A DNA stretch of 64,000 bases. Origin: CAWIKY01 sp963836905. Lineage in GTDB: Bacteria > Pseudomonadota > Alphaproteobacteria > Caulobacterales > Hyphomonadaceae. The first letter of the stretch is position 1. Each line of letters begins with the position of its first letter. The stretch covers positions 124,001-188,000 of the forward strand of contig CAWIKY010000007.1 of assembly GCA_963836905.1 (NCBI GenBank), given 5' to 3'. The translations under genes and the position numbers were made by a program. The notes beneath the pieces are model-generated. The model had not been told where the DNA came from, ran no database searches, and was given only the letters and a program-made list of their open reading frames with translations. Positions 57,566-64,000 of the stretch are shown here, one piece after another.

Positions 57566-58717
57566 ATGTCCGTCAAAGCCGCACGACCTTACCTCACGCC
57601 AGACGATATTCGCCGTCTGGTCAAGGGAGAGACGCCTGAAGAACGTGCACAGCTCGCCCACAAGCTTTGCCTTCGGATCGCAACGGAACCGCTCGGCGCC
57701 GACGAGAAACTGTTTGCCGATGAAATCCTGGCGCTTGTCTCCCGGGATGCGGCGGAACTCGTACGGCGAGCCATGTCGGTCACCTTGCGCAACTCTCCGA
57801 AACTGCCACGCAGCGTCGCCTTGCGTCTGGCAAAGGATGTGGACTCGGTCGCGCTGCCGGTCATCAAGGGCTCGCCTGTATTTACCGACCAGGACCTGAT
57901 CGAGATCGTCTCGCAGGCGTCCGAGCCTTGCCAGATCGCCGTGGCATCGCGCGCCCGTCTTCGCGAAACCGTCACCGATGCCATAGCCGAGCGCGGCTCG
58001 CGCAATGCTGTCAGGGTGATGGCAGCAAACAACGGAGCGGAAATCAGCAATCACGGCTTTGGGACCGTCCTCTCCAGATTCGATAGCGATTCAGACGTGC
58101 ACGGGGCACTGGTTTCGCGGGAGCATCTGCCGGTTCATATCTGCGAAAAGATGGTGACGCTGGTCGTGGGGGAATTGTTTGACAAACTTGTGTCCCGTCA
58201 CGAATTGCCGCCGCAGCTGGCGATCGAGCTTGCTTCCGGCGCACGCGAACGCGCAACGCTTGATCTGGTCGAGCAGGCCGGACGGTCATCGGATCTGGAA
58301 CGCTTCGTGCAGCAATTGCAGCTGAATGGACGGCTGACCCCGTCACTGGTCATGCGTGCGCTGTGTGTCGGTCATATGTCCTTCGTGGAATGGGCTGTCG
58401 CTGAACTGGCTGGCATACCCCACAAGAAGGCCTGGCTGATGCTGCACGATGCCGGAACGCTCGGGCTCAAGACGATCTTCGAGCGGACAAGTCTTCCACC
58501 CGGCATGTTCAAGCCGTTCCGTGCGGCTATCGAGGTTTATCACGAACTCGATTACGACATGCGCGCCAATGATCGCGAACGGTTCCGGCGACGCATGATC
58601 GAACGCGTTCTGACGCAATTTCAGGCCATGCCGAAAGACGATCTGGACTATTTGCTCGACAAGCTCGACGCCATTGCGATGAGCACCGGACAGGGGCGCA
58701 GACAGGCAACGGGCTGA
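57566..58717 (+). CDS. DUF2336 domain-containing protein
   Basis: The protein has 383 residues, rich in helices and without signal or membrane segments. The DUF2336 pattern includes LTPDDIRRLVKGETPEERAQLAHKL, VALRLAKDVDSVALPVI and an FTDQDLIEIV segment. It is common in Alphaproteobacteria, and its role is unknown. The EAL-like gene on the opposite strand is convergent (5 bp between stops). Confidence 0.85.
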   Translation: MSVKAARPYLTPDDIRRLVKGETPEERAQLAHKLCLRIATEPLGADEKLFADEILALVSRDAAELVRRAMSVTLRNSPKLPRSVALRLAKDVDSVALPVIKGSPVFTDQDLIEIVSQASEPCQIAVASRARLRETVTDAIAERGSRNAVRVMAANNGAEISNHGFGTVLSRFDSDSDVHGALVSREHLPVHICEKMVTLVVGELFDKLVSRHELPPQLAIELASGARERATLDLVEQAGRSSDLERFVQQLQLNGRLTPSLVMRALCVGHMSFVEWAVAELAGIPHKKAWLMLHDAGTLGLKTIFERTSLPPGMFKPFRAAIEVYHELDYDMRANDRERFRRRMIERVLTQFQAMPKDDLDYLLDKLDAIAMSTGQGRRQATG

Positions 58718-58722
58718 CCTCA

Positions 58723-59418
58723 TCAGGCATCTGCCAGAAGCCGGAGCGAGTGGCTGGCACCGACGCTTGTCAGCATGTCCACATCCCGCCAATAGCACCG
58801 GTCCAGAATGACTTGCCCCTCCGCATCCGCAATACAGATGGAGCGTCGCTGCAGGTCTTCGTCGAAAGCAAGATCGATCGCGTTGGCGCGCAGTCGCATG
58901 ACCGCGCCGCGAAGCCGTGCACAGAACGGAAACTCCCAGGACCGGCGGCAATCAAGTGCGATACGAAAGCCTGCACGACGGAAAGTGTCGATGCAATCCA
59001 TCGCTGTTTCCCCGACCATTACCAGCGAGGAGTCGGCAATTTCAAGCGCCACTTCCTGGGGGCAAAGCCCTGAACGGTCAGCCGCCTGACGGGCGTATCC
59101 GGCTGCCTCTGGGTCCAGTAGGGCAGCAGACGGTACAGGCAGATGCAGGGGGCGGCAGACCGGCTGAAGCGACGAGCGGCGCTCCTGGCTCAACCGGGTG
59201 ATTGCGTTTGCCAGCCAGACTGTCGGTGACATGGGCGCAGCGACCTCACTGCCTCTGATGGCCGGGCCGACACGCACATCTCCGAACACCGGGTCGACCC
59301 GGGTCATCGCGAAGGCCGGACTGCCGGTCTGCAGGCAGTATGCCTGGTCGAGCCCGATATGCGGTGCACGGGGTGCAGGATGGAACTCGGAGGTAGCGGG
59401 AAACAGGTGAAGCGTCAT
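58723..59418 (-). CDS. Degenerate EAL-domain-like protein
   Basis: The protein has 231 residues from ATG 59418. Residues ~135-215 resemble the EAL phosphodiesterase fold (EVALEIADSSLVMVGE aligning with 'ELTES', then RAGFRIALDCRR aligning with 'G-IALDDFG', and an AIDLAFDEDL segment). The catalytic Glu-Ala-Leu and metal-binding Asp pair are not seen, so it is unlikely to hydrolyse cyclic-di-GMP. It may bind c-di-GMP or a partner. It is a weakly supported assignment. Confidence 0.6.
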   Translation of the reverse strand: MTLHLFPATSEFHPAPRAPHIGLDQAYCLQTGSPAFAMTRVDPVFGDVRVGPAIRGSEVAAPMSPTVWLANAITRLSQERRSSLQPVCRPLHLPVPSAALLDPEAAGYARQAADRSGLCPQEVALEIADSSLVMVGETAMDCIDTFRRAGFRIALDCRRSWEFPFCARLRGAVMRLRANAIDLAFDEDLQRRSICIADAEGQVILDRCYWRDVDMLTSVGASHSLRLLADA

Positions 59419-59533
59419 GTAATCTCTTCGCTGGTCAACTGGACAGGTCGTACGGGTAGCACCACACTGGCAACATCGAACGAAACCGAACCCTGAAATT
59501 TGTGTCAGCTTGTCGAAGCTGTGGAGAGACTTT

Positions 59534-60331
59534 GTGAAGGAAGACGAACAATTGCCGGTCGCGAGGCTCTCTTCCACCCTGGTGCTGCTGCGCGAACGGG
59601 CGGGCCTCGAAGTGCTGATGGTGGCACGCCATCACGAAATCGACTTTGCGTCCGGCGCCATGGTGTTTCCGGGCGGCAAGGTCACCGAAGACGACTACAG
59701 GGATGAGTGGACCGCACACGTCGATGGAAATTACGGCCCGAAAGAACGCGCAGCGCGGATCGGCGGCATCCGTGAGGCCTTCGAAGAGTCGGGACTGCTG
59801 CTCGCGCGCTCAGCCGATGCGCAATCGCACACGTTTGTCGGGCCGGATGTCTGCAAGCGTCTGGCCCCGCATCGCGGACCCGTGGACCGATGCGAGGAAA
59901 GCTTCCTAGACCTGATCAGAGAGAACGGTCTGGTTCTCTGCCTGGATGCGTTGACCGCATACGCGCACTGGATCACGCCCGATTTCATGCCAAAGCGTTT
60001 CGATACGCATTTCTACGTGGCCGTTGCGCCTGAAGGCCAACTGGCAAGTCATGACGGGCGCGAAACAACCGAGGCTGTCTGGGTCGAACCGCGCCATGTG
60101 CTGGAACAGGAGCGTGCCGGCAAGGCGACGCTGCTCTTCCCCACGCGCGTCAATCTCGAACGCCTCGAAGACCTTGGTGACCTGCGCAAGGTTCTGGAAA
60201 CCGCCGCTGCACAGACCCCGGTCACGGTGCTGCCCAAGGTCCGCCGTGACGACACATCGACCTGGCTGGAGATACCAAAGGAAGCTGGATACCGGGTGAC
60301 CCGAGAACCGTTCGATATCCCTCGGCGGTAA
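59534..60331 (+). CDS. Nudix hydrolase
   Basis: The protein has 265 residues from GTG 59534, preferred because GGAGAG lies 6 bp upstream. A TTG at 59510 is possible. The Nudix box is split as usual in the larger Nudix proteins: FPGGKVTEDDY, an insertion, then GGIREAFEESGLLL with the REXXEEXG core. It hydrolyses a nucleoside-diphosphate compound such as CoA or a dinucleotide. The Cys/His-rich domain of NudC is absent. Confidence 0.88.
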   Translation: MKEDEQLPVARLSSTLVLLRERAGLEVLMVARHHEIDFASGAMVFPGGKVTEDDYRDEWTAHVDGNYGPKERAARIGGIREAFEESGLLLARSADAQSHTFVGPDVCKRLAPHRGPVDRCEESFLDLIRENGLVLCLDALTAYAHWITPDFMPKRFDTHFYVAVAPEGQLASHDGRETTEAVWVEPRHVLEQERAGKATLLFPTRVNLERLEDLGDLRKVLETAAAQTPVTVLPKVRRDDTSTWLEIPKEAGYRVTREPFDIPRR

Positions 60332-60398
60332 CGCCGCCGCTCGACAAACATCTGCCCCGCGCCATGTCAGTGTGAGTGAAAAGCGTCAGAGGTTCCGA

Positions 60399-60926
60399 AT
60401 GAGACACATACCCGGATTGATTCTAGTTTCCGTATTAGGGCTCGCGCTCGCGGGCTGTGTGACGCGGCCGCCGGTGCCCAACTCGGCGGCCGAAGCAGAA
60501 ACGTTGAAGCCCGAAGAAGACCTCGTGGGCAATCTCAAAGCCGAGGGAACGTTCACCCCCCGGTTTGGCGGCAACACCCGAGGCGTTACCGCTGACCTGA
60601 CCGGTACATGGGACGGCCAGACGCTCACCCTGCGCGAGGAGTTTCTCTATTCCGACGGCGAAGAGGACGTGAAGACCTGGCAGTTGACGAAGGTCGCCCC
60701 CGGCGAATGGACCGGCACACGCGAAGACGTGGTCGGCACGGCGCGTGGCTATGAGGATGGTGATGCGTTCCGCCTGGAATACAACGTCAAGCTGGACGGT
60801 CGCACTGTGGGTTTTCGCGATGTGCTCGTGGAGCGGTCCGACGGGTCGATCTACAATATCGCCAATATCGGCTATTACGGCCTGAAAGTCGGTGAGATTG
60901 AACTCGTCATCCGGCCCATGGAATAG
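60399..60926 (+). CDS. DUF3833 family lipoprotein
   Basis: The protein has 175 residues from ATG 60399 (AGAGG upstream). The lipobox is Leu-Ala-Gly-Cys. The mature protein is a beta-rich DUF3833 domain: LTGTWDGQTLTLREEFLYSDGEEDVKTWQLTK, then GYEDGDAFRLEYNVKLDGR, and a YNIANIGYYGLKVGEIELVIRP end. The function is unknown. A 10-bp hairpin follows its stop. Confidence 0.85.
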   Translation: MRHIPGLILVSVLGLALAGCVTRPPVPNSAAEAETLKPEEDLVGNLKAEGTFTPRFGGNTRGVTADLTGTWDGQTLTLREEFLYSDGEEDVKTWQLTKVAPGEWTGTREDVVGTARGYEDGDAFRLEYNVKLDGRTVGFRDVLVERSDGSIYNIANIGYYGLKVGEIELVIRPME

Positions 60927-60934
60927 GCTGAACG

Positions 60935-60958
60935 CCTGTTCGGATCGTTCCGAACAGG
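60935..60958. terminator. Hairpin between convergent genes
   Basis: The 10-bp perfect stem CCTGTTCGGA/TCCGAACAGG with loop TCGT lies between the DUF3833 and GST 3' ends. It has no T-tract on either side. Confidence 0.55.
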
Positions 60959-60965
60959 AGCCGGC

Positions 60966-61626
60966 TTACTCAGGCGGAAAAATGACCGGGTCGTCTCCCG
61001 GTTTCCATAGCCGGTATTTTTTCATGACCGTCCTGAAGTCGTAGCGATCCAGAAACCGCGAGAGCCAATCGCGGACGGGTTCGGGGGCCGATGCGTCGAA
61101 CCAGTCTTTGTCCGCGATGCGAAACTGCCGCACGAAAGGCGCGATGGCGGCATCAAGAAACGTGAAACTGTCGCCCGCCAGAAAGCGACCGCCGGAAAGC
61201 CTCTTTGCGTAATCCTCCAGGATCGCCACACCTTCCGCACGGTGGTGCATCGGATCTTCGTTCTCATAGCGGCTGGCATACTTGTAGCGGTCCAGATGGT
61301 GTTTGAACGGCCCGTCATTCAGCGCCACCAACGCGTCTGCTGAACCGGTGTCATCTCCGGTCGCCCGGAACGGCGCCAGCCAGTCTTTCGGATCGGACCG
61401 GTCAAGGGCCCAGCGCGCAATGGCGAGAACTCTCATCGACAACTTTGCCTTCCGGCAGCACGAGCACAGGCACCGTGCCTTTTGGCGAGGCCTCCAGCAT
61501 CACTTCGGGCTTGTCGGACAGCTTCACTTCACGCAGTTCAACGCTTTCTCCCGAGCTGAGCAGGGCAAGCCGGGCTCGCATGGCATAGGGACAGCGCCGG
61601 AAGCTGTAGAGGACCGGTCGGGTCAT
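60966..61626 (-). pseudogene. Frameshifted glutathione S-transferase-like protein
   Basis: The N-terminal part (from ATG 61626) has LYSFRRCPYAMRARLALLSS, a glutaredoxin/GST fold with Cys12 in RRCPYA. The helical C-terminal part is in another frame from about 61430: LAIARWALDRSDPKDWL, then GGRFLAGDSFTFLDAAIAPFVRQF. Removing one T near 61430 joins them as GKVVDES-LAIARWAL, 219 residues. It overlaps trhO by 4 bp. As sequenced it would make only a 74-residue fragment. Confidence 0.85.
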
Positions 61627-62519
61627 CTACTTTTACCGCCGCATTTTTCCAGTGCCGCATGCCGGGTTCTGAACCGGGCCCGGTCCGCGTCGGTATACTC
61701 CCCCACGCAGGCCGCGCAGCTTTCGCCGTCCACATAATCCGGATGGTGCGTTCCTTCAGGGCTCACCGGACGACCACAGGCATGACAGGCGATATGGGTG
61801 CCGACCGCAAGCCCCTGGCCTACGGCGACCCGCTCATCGAAAACAAAGCATTCACCCTGCCAGAGGCTCTCCTCTTCGGGCACGGTTTCCAGATATTTCA
61901 GGATGCCACCCTTGAGGTGATAGACCTCGCCATGACCGCGCTCTTTCAAATAAGCTGTCGCTTTCTCGCAGCGAATGCCTCCGGTGCAGAACATGGCGAT
62001 CTTCTTGGGCGGCTTGTCGGTGCCAAGGTTTCGGTCGGCCCAGTCGGGGAACTCCCCGAAGGCTGTCGTGGCCGGATCGACCGCGCCCGGAAAACTGCCA
62101 ATGGCGACCTCGAAAGCATTGCGGGTATCGATCACCAGTGTTTCGGGGTCGGTGATCAGCGCGTTCCAGTCTTCCGGCGCGACATAGGTTCCGACCGTTC
62201 GATTGGGGTCGATGCCCGGCACGCCCATGCGGACGATTTCGTCCTTCAGCCGTACCTTCATGCGCCTGAACGGCGGTGCAGGCGCGGTTGAATACTTCAC
62301 CTCGAGCGCTTCGAAACCGGGAACCGAGCGGATATAGCCAAGCACTGTCTCGATACCGTCAGAACGCCCAGCCAGCGTTCCATTGATGCCTTCACGCGCA
62401 AGGAGCAAAGTGCCGCAGAGGCCTTCGCTCTGGCACAAATCCTGAAGCGGCACACGCCTTTCCTCGAAGTCCTCAAGCGGAGCGAACCGGTAAAGCGCGG
62501 CGACGGTCAAATCTAGCAT
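61623..62519 (-). CDS. trhO: tRNA uridine(34) hydroxylase TrhO (rhodanese domain)
   Basis: The protein has 298 residues from ATG 62519. A TTG at 62525 is possible. The N-terminal acylphosphatase-like domain (ALYRFAPLEDFEERRVPLQDL, GTLLLAREGINGTLAG) is followed by a rhodanese domain with the active Cys in MFCTGGIRCEK. A C-terminal cysteine cluster (CHACG ... CAAC) may bind zinc. It makes ho5U34 in tRNAs with prephenate-independent oxygen use. It is coupled to the downstream GST gene. Confidence 0.95.
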   Translation of the reverse strand: MLDLTVAALYRFAPLEDFEERRVPLQDLCQSEGLCGTLLLAREGINGTLAGRSDGIETVLGYIRSVPGFEALEVKYSTAPAPPFRRMKVRLKDEIVRMGVPGIDPNRTVGTYVAPEDWNALITDPETLVIDTRNAFEVAIGSFPGAVDPATTAFGEFPDWADRNLGTDKPPKKIAMFCTGGIRCEKATAYLKERGHGEVYHLKGGILKYLETVPEEESLWQGECFVFDERVAVGQGLAVGTHIACHACGRPVSPEGTHHPDYVDGESCAACVGEYTDADRARFRTRHAALEKCGGKSR

Positions 62520-62553
62520 GGTCAAGCATGTAATCGCGGTTTACGGGGTTGTC

Positions 62554-63783
62554 ATGTCCAAGCTGCAAACTCCACCGGCGATCACCCCGCCCCCGCTGCC
62601 CACCTGGGAGTTCGTTTCGCTGGCGGCAGGGCTGATGGCGCTCAATGCTTTGGCAATCGACGTCATGCTTCCCGCGCTGGACGATATTGGCGTCGCCCTC
62701 CAGGTGCTGGACCCGAATGATGTGCAGCTGGTCATCTTCGTCTACGTCGCCGGATTCAGCCTGCCCCAGCTCTTCTTCGGGCCGATCACTGACCGGTTCG
62801 GGCGGCGCAAGGTGCTGTTCGGCTCGCTGATCGTCTACATGCTGGCGGGGCTGGCCTGTGCATTGGCCGACTCCTTCACCACGCTTCTCGCCATGCGTTT
62901 TCTGCAGGGTGTAGCTGCCGCAGGATGCCGGGTGATCGCGGTCTCCGTTGTGCGCGACCTGTATGCCGGTCGGAAAATGGCACGGATCATGTCGCTGGTG
63001 ATGACGGTGTTCATGGTCATTCCCATTCTCGCTCCGGCGCTCGGACAAGTGACCCTGCTGGTTGCGCCCTGGCAGGGGACCTTCTGGATCCTTGGCGCGG
63101 GCGGCGGCCTCATGGCGCTTTGGGCCTGGTTCCGCCTGCCGGAAACGCTGCCTGCAGAGCGTCGACGCCCGATCAATGTGAAGGCGGTTTCGGGAGCCTA
63201 CGCGCAGGTTTTCAGGAACCGTATTTCAGCCGGCTACATGCTGGCCAGCGGCATCATGTTTGGCGCCCTGTTCGCGTTTATCGGGATGTCGGAACAGGTT
63301 TTTCGAGAGGTCTTCGACAAGCCGGACACCTTCGTTCTCTATTTCGGGGGTGTTGCCCTGGCTATGAGCGCGGTGAACTTCACCAACGCAGCGCTTGTGG
63401 AGAAGGTCGGCATGCGGCGGCTATCGCACGGGGCTGTAATCGCCTTCACTCTGCTCAGTTTGGGCCTCTTCTTCTACGCCAGTTTTGCAGAGGTCCATTT
63501 CTGGATTTTCTATCCTGTCTTCGTTGTAGTGTTCGCGCTGTTCGGATTGATCGGTTCGAACTTCAATTCGCTGGCGATGGAGCCACTCGGCGAGATTGCA
63601 GGTACGGCGTCCGCCGTGCTGGGCTTCGCATCGACCGCAATCTCCGGGTTTGCCGGGTTCCTCATCGCACGGCAATTCGACGGTACTGTCGGGCCGCTGG
63701 TCATGGGCTATGCCGCGCTGGGCATCGTCTCGCTGATCATCATACTGGTAACGGAAAAGGGCGAGCTATTCTCCAGCCGGTAG
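62554..63783 (+). CDS. Bcr/CflA family multidrug efflux MFS transporter
   Basis: The protein has 409 residues from ATG 62554. Twelve hydrophobic segments are visible. Features of Bcr/CflA include LNALAIDVMLPALDDIG after the first helix and FGPITDRFGRRKVLFG in the loop 2-3, and RFLQGVAAAGCRVIAVSVVRDLY is the motif C-like helix 5. It exports drugs such as bicyclomycin or amphenicols in exchange for protons. It is divergent from trhO. Confidence 0.92.
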   Translation: MSKLQTPPAITPPPLPTWEFVSLAAGLMALNALAIDVMLPALDDIGVALQVLDPNDVQLVIFVYVAGFSLPQLFFGPITDRFGRRKVLFGSLIVYMLAGLACALADSFTTLLAMRFLQGVAAAGCRVIAVSVVRDLYAGRKMARIMSLVMTVFMVIPILAPALGQVTLLVAPWQGTFWILGAGGGLMALWAWFRLPETLPAERRRPINVKAVSGAYAQVFRNRISAGYMLASGIMFGALFAFIGMSEQVFREVFDKPDTFVLYFGGVALAMSAVNFTNAALVEKVGMRRLSHGAVIAFTLLSLGLFFYASFAEVHFWIFYPVFVVVFALFGLIGSNFNSLAMEPLGEIAGTASAVLGFASTAISGFAGFLIARQFDGTVGPLVMGYAALGIVSLIIILVTEKGELFSSR

Positions 63784-63805
63784 CCGGTCTTCAGCTTGCG
63801 GCGCT

Positions 63806-64000
63806 TCAGGTCAGCCTGCGGCCGTCAATGATTCTCTCGATGACGACCACTTCAGCCTCGACAGAGTAAAAGATTACATGAGTGTTGTAGGCAAACCGGC
63901 GCGAGTTCTCGTCATGAGTCCGCCTTCCCATTCCGGGCATGTCTCCAATTAATTCGAACAGGTTCAGCAAAGCGGATTGGTAACGTTCTGACTGCCTGGG
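63806..64000 (-). CDS. RelE/ParE-family toxin, C-terminal part (5' end outside window)
   Basis: Sixty-four codons are visible, ending in TGA at 63806, and the start lies beyond 64000. The segment FELIGDMPGMGRRTHDENSR, then FAYNTHVIFYSVEAE and VVIERIIDGRRL, is the end of a RelE/ParE ribonuclease or gyrase toxin, including the last-strand Arg. The antitoxin gene would be upstream, outside this window. Both ParE and RelE activity are possible. Confidence 0.85.
   Translation of the reverse strand, partial: PRQSERYQSALLNLFELIGDMPGMGRRTHDENSRRFAYNTHVIFYSVEAEVVVIERIIDGRRLT

Overview
The window is a chromosomal segment of an alphaproteobacterium, most likely in the Caulobacterales (Hyphomonadaceae, Maricaulaceae or a relative). 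The best evidence is an intact holdfast-anchor operon (hfaA, hfaB, hfaD). It is supported by several TonB-dependent receptors with Tat-exported partner enzymes, an lptC-lptA-lptB-rpoN block, an FzlA-like GST next to queG, and an rRNA operon ordered 16S-Ile-Ala-23S-5S-fMet. The bulk DNA is GC-rich. The methyltransferase near 22-24 kb is clearly AT-richer.

Layout. 1-7.4 kb: a TonB-dependent receptor followed by three amide-bond hydrolases (gamma-glutamyltransferase, an N,N-dimethylformamidase-like protein and a penicillin-acylase-type enzyme), apparently one uptake-and-degradation operon. 7.4-11.8 kb: an accessory islet with a truncated XRE regulator facing an overlapping cassette of a C2H2-finger protein (split by a frameshift), a coiled-coil protein and a divergent Hsp70 with a C-terminal zinc-ribbon-like tail. 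I do not recognise this cassette as a named system. 11.9-22 kb: envelope and hypothetical genes, including an OmpA-like protein, a second receptor operon with DUF1838 and DUF1499 proteins, a LytTR regulator and a YceI lipoprotein.

22-27.8 kb: a decaying defence-type island. It holds an XRE controller overlapping a C5 DNA methyltransferase, a truncated GHKL ATPase, a predicted PD-(D/E)XK nuclease, an IS3-family element and a large serine recombinase whose catalytic N-terminus is gone. It abuts the initiator tRNA gene that ends the rRNA operon (27.7-33 kb, minus strand). A 13-bp direct repeat flanks the island.

33.5-40.9 kb: a DsbA-fold isomerase, the hfa operon behind a near-perfect sigma-54 promoter, a three-copy tandem of structured 123-126 bp repeats, a small membrane/XRE pair with palindromic operators, and fzlA-queG. 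40.9-52.4 kb: core envelope biogenesis (rpoN, lptBAC, lpxK, waaA, two acyltransferases), RNase D, a FAS1 lipoprotein, SixA, a 1-Cys peroxiredoxin and a PTP-like phosphatase. 52.4-55.8 kb: a tightly overlapping four-gene operon (GT2, acyl-CoA dehydrogenase-like, PIG-L deacetylase, methyltransferase). 55.9-64 kb: a CoA transferase, DUF2336 and degenerate-EAL proteins, a Nudix hydrolase, trhO, a Bcr/CflA transporter and the end of a RelE/ParE toxin gene.

Five genes are split by what look like single-base indels (near 8258, 18231, 25935, 38475 and 61430). Either this assembly carries indel errors or several accessory genes are newly inactivated.
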